Assembly (NCBI RefSeq): GCF_020194955.2
Contig: NZ_JAFCIY020000001.1
Location: 266,137-330,136, forward strand
Source of the DNA: Desulfuromonas sp. CSMB_57
Lineage (GTDB): Bacteria > Desulfobacterota > Desulfuromonadia > Desulfuromonadales > Syntrophotaleaceae
Reading direction: 5' to 3'
Length of the DNA stretch: 64,000 nucleotides
The position numbers were made by a program, and so were the translations under genes. Below are positions 25,717 to 33,491 of this stretch, in pieces. Under the pieces are notes generated by a model. The model did no database searches. It was not told the DNA's origin and saw nothing but the letters and a program-made list of their open reading frames with translations. Position 1 is the first letter of the stretch; each line of letters begins with the position of its first letter.

Positions 25717-25772
25717 ACCCAACGTTTTAGAGTTTTTGCGGCGCGAAGCCGCCGCCAAAACTCATGTTGGAC
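25717..25772 (-). other. Integron attC recombination site
   Basis: Read on the minus strand, the 56-base element begins with GTCCAAC (matches RYYYAAC) and ends with GTTGGGT (matches GTTRRRY). The two inner arms GAGTTTTGGCGGCG and CGCCGCAAAAACTC pair at 13 of 14 positions around a TTCG-containing loop. This is the canonical layout of attC sites. The next gene on that strand starts 33 bases further with AAAGGA before its ATG, which is normal spacing for a cassette gene. No integron integrase or attI is seen in the window. Confidence 0.8.
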
Positions 25773-26053
25773 TGAACCGCTGGGTCTTGGCGACCCTCGT
25801 GTCCCTATGGTAATTCAACGGTGCTTCATTGGGACTTTCGCCGAAAATGTTAATACTTTTTGGTCTGCTTGGCAATGAATGAGTGACAACACATCGGATT
25901 TTGCGCCATTGGAAGGGAGAATTATGGCTAATCGGGAGCCGTATTCTTGTCTGGTTCTCGCTTCCCGACGTACCTCCGGATGTCCGTCGGGGAGTGTCCC
26001 GCGAGTCAAAGGCCGCCCCTGCTCGGCGGTATCTGCCGGACTGCGGACCTGTT
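25773..26053. other. Gene-free stretch between attC site and IS91-type transposase
   Basis: No convincing coding sequence is seen here. It must contain one end of the IS91-family element (downstream of its transposase) and the 5' remainder of whatever cassette preceded the attC site, but I could not place the element's end exactly. Confidence 0.4.
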
Positions 26054-27151
26054 TCATGGCGGCGCTCTGGGCAATCTGGGCAAAAGGCCGATGACGATCA
26101 TCCAGCCTTCACTGCATTTGGGACAGGGCCGGGCCATTTCCCTTTTGGGTCCATCCTCTTGAGCGGCCGGATTTTCCCCCTTGCGACGCTTCTCCGGCCG
26201 GTTCAGCAACAGCTGCACCCGTCTCAGCAGATGGCGGTTGGTCGGACTGAGCAGCCCGTAATAGCGGACCTTGTTGAATCCTGGCGGCAGGACATGCTGC
26301 AAAAACCGCCGCATAAACTCCAGGGGGGCCAGGCTGGTGTTCCGCCATTTTTGGCTGAGGGCGTCTTTGTAGCCGAACCCGATCCGGTCCTGGCTGACCG
26401 TGGTGATCCGGCGGTTGCTGATGGCCACCCGATGCACGTAACGCCCCAGATAGCGCAGGACCTGTTGGCCGCCGTGGGGCGCCGGTTTGCAGTAGACCAC
26501 CCAGTTCTTCTCCCACAGGGACGGCGGAAAGACCAACTCGGGATGGGCTTTGCGAGCAAGGGCCATGAATTTGGCGCGGAAAATCCGGGACAAGGCCTGG
26601 ACCGGGACCAGATAGCCTTTTCGGGCGACTCGCCACTTCCCTTCCGCGCTCAAGCCCCCGGCCGGGATCAGGCAATGGACATGGGGATGGAAGACCATGG
26701 CTCCGCCCCAGGTGTGCAGCACGGCGAGCAGGCCGATCCGGCCGCCGACATAGTGAGGGTCGGCCGCCAGTTCGATCAGCGCCTCGGCCGCCGCCTTCAT
26801 CAACACGCCGTAGAGGCTTTTCTGGTGGCGGCGCACCGTCTCCCGCAGGGCCTCGGGCAGGGTGAAGATGGCATGGGCATAGGGGACCGGCAGCAGCTCG
26901 GCCTGTCGCTGTGTCAACCACCGGGCGGTGTCGGTGGCATGGCACTTGGGGCAGCAGCGATGGCGGCAGGAGTGATAGACCCGGTGCCGGTGTCCGCAAT
27001 GCCGGCACTCGGTCACTTGGCCGCCAAGACACTCGGTACGGCAAGCCGCAATGTCCCGCAGGGCGCGGTGATGACTGGCCGGCATGCGCCGACCGAACCG
27101 CTCCAGATAGTCTCCCCCAAAGAGACGGAAGACGTCTGCCAACTCGGGCAT
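26054..27151 (-). CDS. IS91-family transposase (Y2 rolling-circle type)
   Basis: The 365-residue protein has an N-terminal zinc-binding region, TECRHCGHRHRVYHSCRHRCCPKCHATDTARWL, whose Cys/His pairs and following Trp-Leu are diagnostic of IS91/IS801 transposases. Next come the HUH motif in GAMVFHPHVHCLIPAGGLS and a later region GRYVHRVAISNRRI with the RYVHR segment and the neighbouring catalytic tyrosines. It would nick and transfer a single strand by a rolling-circle-like mechanism. The tyrosine recombinase gene lies just upstream with a 12-base gap, as in other IS91-like elements with two genes. The protein seems full length. Confidence 0.92.
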   Translation of the reverse strand: MPELADVFRLFGGDYLERFGRRMPASHHRALRDIAACRTECLGGQVTECRHCGHRHRVYHSCRHRCCPKCHATDTARWLTQRQAELLPVPYAHAIFTLPEALRETVRRHQKSLYGVLMKAAAEALIELAADPHYVGGRIGLLAVLHTWGGAMVFHPHVHCLIPAGGLSAEGKWRVARKGYLVPVQALSRIFRAKFMALARKAHPELVFPPSLWEKNWVVYCKPAPHGGQQVLRYLGRYVHRVAISNRRITTVSQDRIGFGYKDALSQKWRNTSLAPLEFMRRFLQHVLPPGFNKVRYYGLLSPTNRHLLRRVQLLLNRPEKRRKGENPAAQEDGPKREMARPCPKCSEGWMIVIGLLPRLPRAPP

Positions 27152-27163
27152 GGCCGGTCTCGG

Positions 27164-28006
27164 CTACAGATCGGCCATGAGATGGTCAAGCTTCCGGTTC
27201 AGGTTGCCCATCACCTTCTCCGTCAGGTGTGCATAGACGGTGGTGGTCTGGGCGCTATCATGGCCGAGCAGGGTCTGGATCACCCGCAGGTCGACAGCGT
27301 GTTCCAACAGGTGTGTGGCATAGGAATGCCGCAGGGTATGCACCGAGGCTTTCTTGGGAATGCCGCTGGACAGCAAAGCCATTCTGAAGGCTTTTTGCAA
27401 GGCGCTGATACTGATGGCGCCCCGCCGGTCCCGGCCGGGAAACAGCCAAGGTGAATGCCTTTGGGCGCGACGGTAGCGCTGCAACAGTTTCAAGGTCTGT
27501 TGCGGCAGGGGCACCGAACGGTCCTTGCCGCCCTTGCCGTTGCGCACCCAGACCAGCATCCGCTCGCTGTCGATATCCTGAGGTTGCATGCGCACCCCTT
27601 CGGAAATCCGCAGGCCACAGCTGTAGATCAAGGTCAAGGCCATCTTCACGATGGGGTTGTAAATATAACTGAGGATCGATTGCACTTCCCCGAAGGAGAG
27701 GACCACGGGGAGTTTTTTGCGCTTGGCCGGCCGCACCAGGTTGAACAGGGTCCAGGGCCGTTCAAGGGTCTTCTCGTAAAAAAACCGGATGCCGCTCAGG
27801 TGGATGGTGACGGTACTGCGGGCGGCCTTTTTTTCGTTGATCAGATGGAGAAAGAACTGCCGGATCTCCTCTTCGTTCAGCAAATCCGGTGAGCGCCGCC
27901 AAAACTTGGCCAGAGCCTTTACCGCTGCCACATAGCATTCCTGGGTCTTGCCCGCCAGACCGTGCAGCTGCATGTCCTCGATCATTCGACGCCGAAGCTC
28001 GCTCAT
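27164..28006 (-). CDS. Tyrosine recombinase accompanying the IS91-family element
   Basis: The 280-residue protein has an N-terminal SAM-like core-binding domain (LAGKTQECYVAAVKALAKFW) and a catalytic domain with the active-site residues in order: Arg in YSCGLRISEG, Lys in GKGGKDRSVPLP, His-x-x-Arg in HTLRHSYATH, His in LLGHDSAQTT and the nucleophile Tyr in TTVYAHLTEK. It lacks the extra helical insertion of integron integrases, so it is not IntI. Recombinases of this type precede IS91-like transposases in many proteobacterial elements. The start at 28006 follows AAGGAGGATGTC; a longer frame to 28036 has no such site. Confidence 0.9.
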   Translation of the reverse strand: MSELRRRMIEDMQLHGLAGKTQECYVAAVKALAKFWRRSPDLLNEEEIRQFFLHLINEKKAARSTVTIHLSGIRFFYEKTLERPWTLFNLVRPAKRKKLPVVLSFGEVQSILSYIYNPIVKMALTLIYSCGLRISEGVRMQPQDIDSERMLVWVRNGKGGKDRSVPLPQQTLKLLQRYRRAQRHSPWLFPGRDRRGAISISALQKAFRMALLSSGIPKKASVHTLRHSYATHLLEHAVDLRVIQTLLGHDSAQTTTVYAHLTEKVMGNLNRKLDHLMADL

Positions 28007-28545
28007 GACATCCTCCTTTGTTGGGGTTTCCAACAACGCTACCAGGAGGATCGGAGGACACAGCCCCTATGAAAAAAGACAGCATGAATATGCTGCCTTT
28101 CAGGCTACCGCGAAGCGGTTTAGTTCAACAGTTTGGATAAGTGGAAAATTTTCCGCCATATCAACCCTATAGCAGGCAAAATTTTCCACTTATCGCGATA
28201 TTAAAGGGGAAAAAGTGGAAAATTGCTGCCAAACTTTTCCATGTACTGTTACTATAAAAATTTCCAAGAATGTATGAGCCAAAAATTCTACCAGGGCAGC
28301 AATATAACCCATGTCCCAAATTCTCACAGTCAACCGTGCGTCTCATGCACCCCAGCAACCCCCATAAAATGAAAGGCCACGTATTTTTATAGACCTTAAC
28401 CTCCGCCCCGTCAATCCCTTTTAATGTTTATACGTTTGCCAACCCGACACCCGCCACCCAACAACAAATTCCCCATCCAACTGTTGTCCCCAGCCGGGTT
28501 TTGGGAGTAGAATGACGGCCATTTTCCAGCAGAAAGAGGTTTGCC
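28007..28545. other. 540-bp gene-free region upstream of the IS91 element
   Basis: It contains the leader of the recombinase gene and therefore probably one end of the IS91-like element. A small hairpin (ACCGC GA AGCGGT, 28108-28119) and a set of GTGGAAAATT repeats (see the separate entry) follow, then an AT-rich segment and the leader of serB. No gene or RNA is recognised. Confidence 0.5.
28136..28228. repeat. Inverted and direct GTGGAAAATT repeats
   Basis: GATAAGTGGAAAATTTT (28136-28152) is repeated as its exact reverse complement at 28178-28194. A third partial copy, AAGTGGAAAATT, lies at 28211-28222 in direct orientation. The arms could form a cruciform or act as iterons for the nearby recombinase or transposase, or as an operator. 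Function unknown. Confidence 0.7.
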
Positions 28546-29745
28546 ATGTCCAACAAGATGGTGCTGGTCACCATGATCGGGCCGGACCGGGCCGGAATCA
28601 TTGCCGCCGTGGCCGGTTGCATTGCCGCCGCCGGGGCCCGCATTCGGGATATCGAACAGAGCGTCGCCCATACCATGGTCTCCCTGGCCGTGCTCATCGA
28701 ATTTGCCGACGCCGCCAGCGATCAGCAGCCGCTGCTCAAGGATTTGCTGTTTCTGGCCAAGGAACTGGGGCTGGATCTCGATTTCGAGGTGGTGGACAGC
28801 GCCGCCTACCAGTCCCGCACCGCGACCTGCGACAGTTATGTGCTGACCATGCTCGGCGCCGAAGTCAACGCCGCCGTGCTGGCCCGGGTCGGGGCCATCC
28901 TGGCCGCCGACGGGGTCAACATTCAGCGCATCAACAAGCTGACCCGCGGCCGGTTGCGCTGCGTGGAGTTCGTGATTCAGGTGCCCGAGGGGCTGAGCAT
29001 CCAGTCCCTGACCCGGGAATTGCTCAACGCCGGCGCCGGGCTCGGCATCGACATCGCCCTGCAGCAGGAGAATCTCTATCGCCGCGCCAAGCGTTTGGTG
29101 GTGATGGACATGGATTCGACCCTGATCCAGGTCGAGGTCATCGACGAGTTGGCCGCCCTGGCCGGCATCGGCGAGCAGGTGGCGGCCATCACCCGGCGGG
29201 CCATGAACGGCGAACTGGATTTCCAGCAGGCCCTGCGTGAGCGGGTGGCGCTGCTGGCCGGGCTCTCCAGCGAAGCCCTGGAGGAAGTCTACCGGCAGCT
29301 GCCCCTGACCCCCGGTGCCCGCAACCTGGTGAATATCCTGCGCCGGTTGGGATTCAAGACCGCCGTCATCTCCGGCGGCTTCAGCTTCTTCACCGATCGC
29401 CTGCAACAGGAACTGGGCCTCGACTACGCCTTTGCCAACGACCTGGTGGTGGAAAATGGCCGGGTCACGGGCGAGGTGCGCGGCCCGATTGTCGACGGGC
29501 AGCGCAAGGCCCAGCTGCTGGAGGAGATCGCCGAACGCGAGGGCATCGCCCTGAGCCAGGTCATCGCCATCGGCGACGGCGCCAACGACCTGCCCATGCT
29601 CGGCAAGGCCGGGCTGGGGGTGGCCTTCAACGCCAAGGCCCGGGTGCGGGAGCAGGCCAGCTACCAACTCAACCAGCCGAATCTCGATTCCATCCTCTAT
29701 CTGCTCGGCATCGCCGAATGGGAGATGGCGGAGCTGGGCCGGTGA
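28546..29745 (+). CDS. serB: Phosphoserine phosphatase with N-terminal ACT domains
   Basis: The 399-residue protein has tandem ACT regulatory domains (residues about 1-90, MVLVTMIGPDRAGIIAAVAG, and about 95-175). A HAD phosphatase follows with VVMDMDSTLIQVEVIDELA (nucleophile and general acid Asp), a conserved LVNILRRLGFKTAVISGGFSFF, and IGDGANDLPMLGKAGLGVAF with the Mg2+ aspartate. It hydrolyses O-phosphoserine to serine, the last step of serine synthesis, and the ACT domains probably sense serine. GTGA overlap at 29742-29745 couples it to sfsA. Length is near that of the known double-ACT SerB proteins. Confidence 0.93.
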   Translation: MSNKMVLVTMIGPDRAGIIAAVAGCIAAAGARIRDIEQSVAHTMVSLAVLIEFADAASDQQPLLKDLLFLAKELGLDLDFEVVDSAAYQSRTATCDSYVLTMLGAEVNAAVLARVGAILAADGVNIQRINKLTRGRLRCVEFVIQVPEGLSIQSLTRELLNAGAGLGIDIALQQENLYRRAKRLVVMDMDSTLIQVEVIDELAALAGIGEQVAAITRRAMNGELDFQQALRERVALLAGLSSEALEEVYRQLPLTPGARNLVNILRRLGFKTAVISGGFSFFTDRLQQELGLDYAFANDLVVENGRVTGEVRGPIVDGQRKAQLLEEIAEREGIALSQVIAIGDGANDLPMLGKAGLGVAFNAKARVREQASYQLNQPNLDSILYLLGIAEWEMAELGR

Positions 29746-30437
29746 AACTGCCCCAGCCGTTGCTGCCTGGCCGCCTGGTGCGGCGTTACCAGCGCTTTCT
29801 GACCGATGTCGAACTGGACGACGGCCGTCTGGTGACGGCCCATACCCCCAACACCGGCAGCATGCGCCAGTGCGCCGTGCCCGGGCATCGGGTGCTGGTG
29901 TCGCCCAGCAGCAATCCGAATCGCAAGCTGGCCTATACCCTGGAACTCATCGAGGTGGGGGGCTTCTGGGTGGATACCCACACCCAGCGCAGCAACCGGG
30001 TGGTGGAGGAAGGCCTGCGCGCGGGCGTCATCCCGGAGCTGGCCGGAGCCGCCGTACGGCCCGAATATCCCTTCGGCGACAGCCGCATCGATTTTCTGCT
30101 GGAATGGCCGGAACGGCGCATGCTGCTGGAGGTGAAGAACGTCACCCTGCTGTGCGACCCGACCACGGCCTGCTTTCCCGATGCCGTCACCACCCGCGGC
30201 CAGAAGCATCTGCGCACCCTGACGGCGGCGGTGGAGCAGGGCTGGGAGTCGGCGGTGCTGTTTTTGGTTCAGCGCGGCGAGGCCCAAGCCTTTACCCCGG
30301 CCGACGCCATCGACCCCGAGTACGGCCGCCTGCTGCGCCTGGCGGCGGCCAACGGCGTGCTCCCCCTGGCCTGGCAGACCCATGTCAGCCCCAAGGAAAC
30401 GGTGCTGGCGCGACCTTTGCCGGTTTGCCTGGACTGA
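29742..30437 (+). CDS. sfsA: SfsA family DNA-binding/nuclease-like protein
   Basis: The 231-residue protein shows the SfsA pattern: PGRLVRRYQRFLTDVELDDG, then HTPNTGSMRQCAVPGHRVLVSPS and PEYPFGDSRIDFLL, followed by LEVKNVTLL, PDAVTTRGQKHLRTL, and VLFLVQRGEAQAFTPADAIDPEYGRLL. The inner part resembles a restriction-endonuclease-like core (E-x-K in LEVKNVT). E. coli SfsA was first described as stimulating maltose metabolism; its biochemical role remains uncertain. The start is GTG 29742, overlapping the serB stop by the GTGA arrangement. Confidence 0.93.
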   Translation: MKLPQPLLPGRLVRRYQRFLTDVELDDGRLVTAHTPNTGSMRQCAVPGHRVLVSPSSNPNRKLAYTLELIEVGGFWVDTHTQRSNRVVEEGLRAGVIPELAGAAVRPEYPFGDSRIDFLLEWPERRMLLEVKNVTLLCDPTTACFPDAVTTRGQKHLRTLTAAVEQGWESAVLFLVQRGEAQAFTPADAIDPEYGRLLRLAAANGVLPLAWQTHVSPKETVLARPLPVCLD

Positions 30438-30498
30438 CCCCTTCACCGGCGGCAGAAGACTACCTGTTCAGTCTCCCGGTTCCAAAAGAGGCCAAAGG

Positions 30499-30546
30499 TT
30501 CTCGTACTCGTACTCGTTCTCGTTCTCGTACTCGTACTCGTACTCG
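30499..30546 (+). repeat. Hexanucleotide tandem repeat, 8 units of TWCTCG
   Basis: Eight consecutive hexamers, all either TTCTCG or TACTCG, in the order T, A, A, T, T, A, A, A at the second base. They lie between sfsA and tmcAL, 68 bases before the tmcAL start, outside both proposed coding regions. The binary pattern suggests copy-number slippage of two alternating units. Confidence 0.9.
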
Positions 30547-30613
30547 GTCCCAAAAACAAACACGACAACCAAACCCCGCTCCTCAACAATCCGCCGGACG
30601 GAGGATATGCCGA

Positions 30614-31867
30614 ATGCGCGCCGTCGGCCTGATCACCGAATACAATCCCTTTCATAACGGCCACCTGCATCACCTGCGGGCCAGCCGCGAGGCGGCCGGC
30701 GCCGAGGTAGCGGTGGCGGTCATGAGCGGCCATTTTCTGCAGCGCGGCGAACCGGCCCTGCTCGACAAGTGGCGGCGGACGGAAATAGCCCTGCGCTGCG
30801 GCGTGGACCTGGTGCTGGAACTGCCCTTCGTGTTCGCCTGCGCCAGCGCTCCCGATTTCGCCCGCGGCGCCGTGGCCTGCCTCGACGCCCTGGGAGTCGA
30901 GGCCCTCTGCTTCGGCAGCGAGGGGGGCGACCTGGAGGGTCTGCAACGCTGCGCCGCTTTCCTCGACGAGCGGGCGGCGGACATCGAGACCGGCAGCGCC
31001 GCCCTGCTGCGCCAGGGACTGAGTTTTCCCGCCGCCCGGACCCGGGTGGTGGCGCAGCTGGCGGATGGTGCGGTCGACGGCGAGCTGCTGGCGACCCCCA
31101 ACAACATCCTCGGCATCGCCTACCTGCGTGCCCTGCGCTCCCTGGGCAGCGCCATCACCCCCCTGACCATTCCGCGCCTCGGCGCCGGCTACCACGACCT
31201 GACGGTCGGTGCCGGCAACATCGCCAGCGCTACGGGCATCCGCCGCCGTCTGGCCGACGGCGAAGCGGTAACCGGTCTGCTGCCGGCGGCGGCGGAAGAG
31301 AGCGTCCGTCAAACGCTGGCGGCGGGCCTGAGCCCCGATTATGATCTGCTGCACCGCCTGCTGCTGGCCCGGCTGTTCCAGGGCCGGGACGCCCTGCGCT
31401 CCCTGCACCAGGTGGAGCACGGCCTGGAGGGGCGCCTGTTCAAGGCCGCCATGGCCAGCCGCAGCTGGGAGGACCTGGTGCAAGGGGTGAAATCCCGTCA
31501 GTTCACCCGCACCCGCATCCAGCGTCTGCTCATCTATCTGCTCAATGCCGTACCGGCCGACGAGGCCGCGGGGTTGCTGGCCGGCGGCCCGCGCTACCTG
31601 CGCCTGCTCGGCAGCAGCGAACGCGGCCGCCGCTATCTGGCGACGGTGCGCCGCCGCGCCCGCCTGCCGCTGCTGGCCAACCTGTCGCGCGCTCGCGCCC
31701 AAATGCTGCGCCATTACGGCGGCGAGACGGAAGCCTTCCGCCAGGCCCGGAGCATGCTCGATCTCGATGTGCGGGCGACCTGCAATTATACGTTGCTGCT
31801 GCCGGGCTGGCAGGGGGAGCGAAGGGATCGGGATTATTTTGAAACAGCAAGGCAGACTGAAGGCTGA
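30614..31867 (+). CDS. tmcAL: tRNA(Met) cytidine acetate ligase, TmcAL family
   Basis: The 417-residue protein begins MRAVGLITEYNPFHNGHLHH, the nucleotidyltransferase HxGH-type motif of the TmcAL (formerly DUF795/YlbM) family. MSGHFLQRGEPALLDKWRRT, LELPFVFACASAPDFARGAV and TPNNILGIAYLRAL follow, all characteristic of it. TmcAL makes N4-acetylcytidine at the elongator tRNA(Met) wobble base from acetate and ATP. The start at 30614 follows CGGAGGAT; an upstream open extension reads through the hexamer repeat and is rejected. The last codons and the stop lie within the first copies of the GGCTGAAG heptamer array, so the repeat has fixed the C-terminal residues. Confidence 0.88.
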   Translation: MRAVGLITEYNPFHNGHLHHLRASREAAGAEVAVAVMSGHFLQRGEPALLDKWRRTEIALRCGVDLVLELPFVFACASAPDFARGAVACLDALGVEALCFGSEGGDLEGLQRCAAFLDERAADIETGSAALLRQGLSFPAARTRVVAQLADGAVDGELLATPNNILGIAYLRALRSLGSAITPLTIPRLGAGYHDLTVGAGNIASATGIRRRLADGEAVTGLLPAAAEESVRQTLAAGLSPDYDLLHRLLLARLFQGRDALRSLHQVEHGLEGRLFKAAMASRSWEDLVQGVKSRQFTRTRIQRLLIYLLNAVPADEAAGLLAGGPRYLRLLGSSERGRRYLATVRRRARLPLLANLSRARAQMLRHYGGETEAFRQARSMLDLDVRATCNYTLLLPGWQGERRDRDYFETARQTEG

Positions 31868-32113
31868 AGTCCGAAGGCTGAAGGCTGAAGAAAAGCAGGC
31901 TGAAGTCCGAAGGCTGAAGGCTGAAAAGAGGCAGGCGGAAGGCTGAAGTCCGAAGGCTGAAGGGAGGGCAAAAGCGTTCTAACACAGAGGTAAGACGCAA
32001 GGGGTAAAAATACGCCTCACAAAAAGATTTTCCTTCAGTCTTCAGCCTTCGGACTTCAGTCTTCTATCCTTCAGTCTTCAGCCTTTCTCTATTCAGCCTT
32101 CGGACTTCAGTCT
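31853..32113. repeat. Two facing arrays of GGCTGAA/TTCAGCC repeats
   Basis: From 31853 to about 31960 the top strand repeats GAAGGCTGAAGTCCGAAGG and shorter GGCTGAA units. From about 32033 to 32113 the reverse complements (CTTCAGCCTTCGGACTTCAG) appear. The two arrays are separated by about 70 bases and can form a long imperfect hairpin. They lie between the convergent tmcAL and TPM genes and overlap the last codons of both. Related heptamer arrays occur in Geobacter-like genomes, as far as I recall. Confidence 0.85.
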
Positions 32114-32748
32114 GCTCTTTCCACAATCAAATTCGGCAGTTCGTCGCGGTTGTCGGGGCGGGGCGGGAAGCTTTCGGCGAGGAGATCGCCGCAGCGTTCG
32201 ATGGCGCGGCACAGGGCGTCGCAGGCCTGGCCGCGATGGATGCCTTCGCTGATGACGGTGACGATTTCATCCCAGGTGTCCTGCGGCACCACGGCGTTGA
32301 TGCCGCGATCCGCCAGCACCTGGACGCGGTGCTCGAACAGGCAGATGAGGATCAGGATGCCGGTGGCATCGCGGGTGTGATGCAAGCCGCGCTCGACGAA
32401 GGCGGCCAGGGCCTTGTTGGTCACCGCGGCGTCGATTTCCGCCGCGGACAGCAGGGAGCGCTTGACCGCCGGCAACCATCGCAGCAGCCAGCGGCAGGGC
32501 AGGTAGAGCAGCAGGAAGGCCGGTAGAAAATACCACAGGGAGGCGTTCCACAGCTGCCAGCTGAGCAGGGCCGCCGTGGCCAGGGCGAAACAGCCGCCGG
32601 CCACCACCTCGGCCTGGGCGTAGTCGTCGGCGGCGCCGACCAGCATGGGGACGATTTCGCCGCTGGTGCGCTGTTCCACGCTCTGCACCGTTTCCACGAT
32701 GCGCTGCCGCTCTTCGGGGGTGAAAAAGCGTTCCGCCCGGTTTTTCAT
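32107..32748 (-). CDS. TPM-domain membrane protein
   Basis: The 213-residue protein starts with a TPM-type region (ERFFTPEERQRIVETVQSVEQRTSGEIVPMLV) followed by two membrane helices (about residues 50-95). The rest of the domain continues with ATGILILICLFEHRVQVLADRGINAVVPQDTWDEIV. It is a paralogue of the YgcG-like neighbour, but without the signal peptide and glycine-rich tail. I chose 32748 as start (GAGG about 9 bases upstream); a longer frame through the repeat-rich end of the upstream gene is a shadow. It is third in the lemA-ygcG-TPM cluster, a common bacterial trio of unknown envelope function. Confidence 0.8.
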   Translation of the reverse strand: MKNRAERFFTPEERQRIVETVQSVEQRTSGEIVPMLVGAADDYAQAEVVAGGCFALATAALLSWQLWNASLWYFLPAFLLLYLPCRWLLRWLPAVKRSLLSAAEIDAAVTNKALAAFVERGLHHTRDATGILILICLFEHRVQVLADRGINAVVPQDTWDEIVTVISEGIHRGQACDALCRAIERCGDLLAESFPPRPDNRDELPNLIVERAD

Positions 32749-32785
32749 GCCCGGTTCCTCCTTGCCTGCACCTGAATCACAGAAT

Positions 32786-33490
32786 CTACCAACGCCCGGA
32801 GGCGCCGCCGCCGCCGAAACTCCCGCCGCCGCCGCTGAAGCCGCCGCCACCGCCCCCAAAACCGCCGCCGCCGAAGCCGCCGCCGTACCAGATACCGCCG
32901 CGTCGGCCGCGTCGGGCACGGCTGGTCAGGGCCAGCCAGGGGCCGAGAAACAGCAGCAGCACCAGCCAGCCGAAGCGGTCCGGCTGGTCGCCGCTGCGGC
33001 CGCTGCCCTGGTACTCGCCGCGCACCGCCTGGATCATGGCGGCCACCCCGGCCTGCACGCCGCCGTCGAAATCGCCGCTGCGAAAACGCGGAATGATTTC
33101 ATCGTCGATGATGCGCCCCGCCAGCAGATCGGTGAGCCGCCCCTCCAGGCCGTAGCCGACCTCGATGCGCATGGCCCGATCCTGCGCGGCGATGAGCAGC
33201 AGGGCGCCGTTGTCGCGGCCGCGCTGGCCGATGCCCCAGCTTTGGGCCACCCGCAGACTGTATTCCTCCAAAACCTCACCCTGCAGGCTGGGTACCGTCA
33301 GCACCACGAGCTGAGTCGAGTCGCTGGCCTCGAAGTCGCGCAGTTGCCGCTCCAGATCGCGCACCGTGGCGGCGGACAGGATGTTGGCCCGATCGTTGAC
33401 GTAGCCGGTCGGCGCCGGCACCTCCAGGGCCGCCGCCGGGCCGCACAGGAACAGGACCAGGACGACGGCGATGGTCAGAAAGCGCTGCAT
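32786..33490 (-). CDS. YgcG-like TPM-domain protein with glycine-rich tail
   Basis: The 234-residue protein has a signal peptide (ending near GPAAA-LEV), then a TPM domain: TGYVNDRANILSAATVRDLERQL, STQLVVLTVPSLQG, RGRDNGALLLIAAQDRAMRIEVGYGLEGRLTDLLAG. A single membrane helix follows (GWLVLLLFLGPWLAL), then a cytoplasmic tail almost made of glycine with scattered serine and phenylalanine. This is the layout of YgcG proteins, which sit next to LemA in many bacteria. It is probably anchored in the inner membrane with the TPM domain in the periplasm. The 1-base gap to lemA shows an operon. Confidence 0.9.
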   Translation of the reverse strand: MQRFLTIAVVLVLFLCGPAAALEVPAPTGYVNDRANILSAATVRDLERQLRDFEASDSTQLVVLTVPSLQGEVLEEYSLRVAQSWGIGQRGRDNGALLLIAAQDRAMRIEVGYGLEGRLTDLLAGRIIDDEIIPRFRSGDFDGGVQAGVAAMIQAVRGEYQGSGRSGDQPDRFGWLVLLLFLGPWLALTSRARRGRRGGIWYGGGFGGGGFGGGGGGFSGGGGSFGGGGASGRW

Positions 33491-33491
33491 G

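Noticed and set aside
25883..27454. 523-residue plus-strand frame opposite the IS91 transposase
   Set aside because: The minus-strand transposase has intact zinc and HUH motifs; this frame does not resemble anything.
27164..28006. Integron integrase for the nearby attC site
   Set aside because: The tyrosine recombinase lacks the additional helical insertion of IntI proteins and is arranged as in IS91-like elements, so it is not taken as intI.
28411..29667. 418-residue minus-strand frame opposite serB
   Set aside because: Composition is typical of an antisense shadow, and serB on the plus strand has all its motifs.
30443..31714. 423-residue minus-strand frame opposite tmcAL
   Set aside because: Antisense shadow; it reads through the hexamer repeat with no ribosome site.
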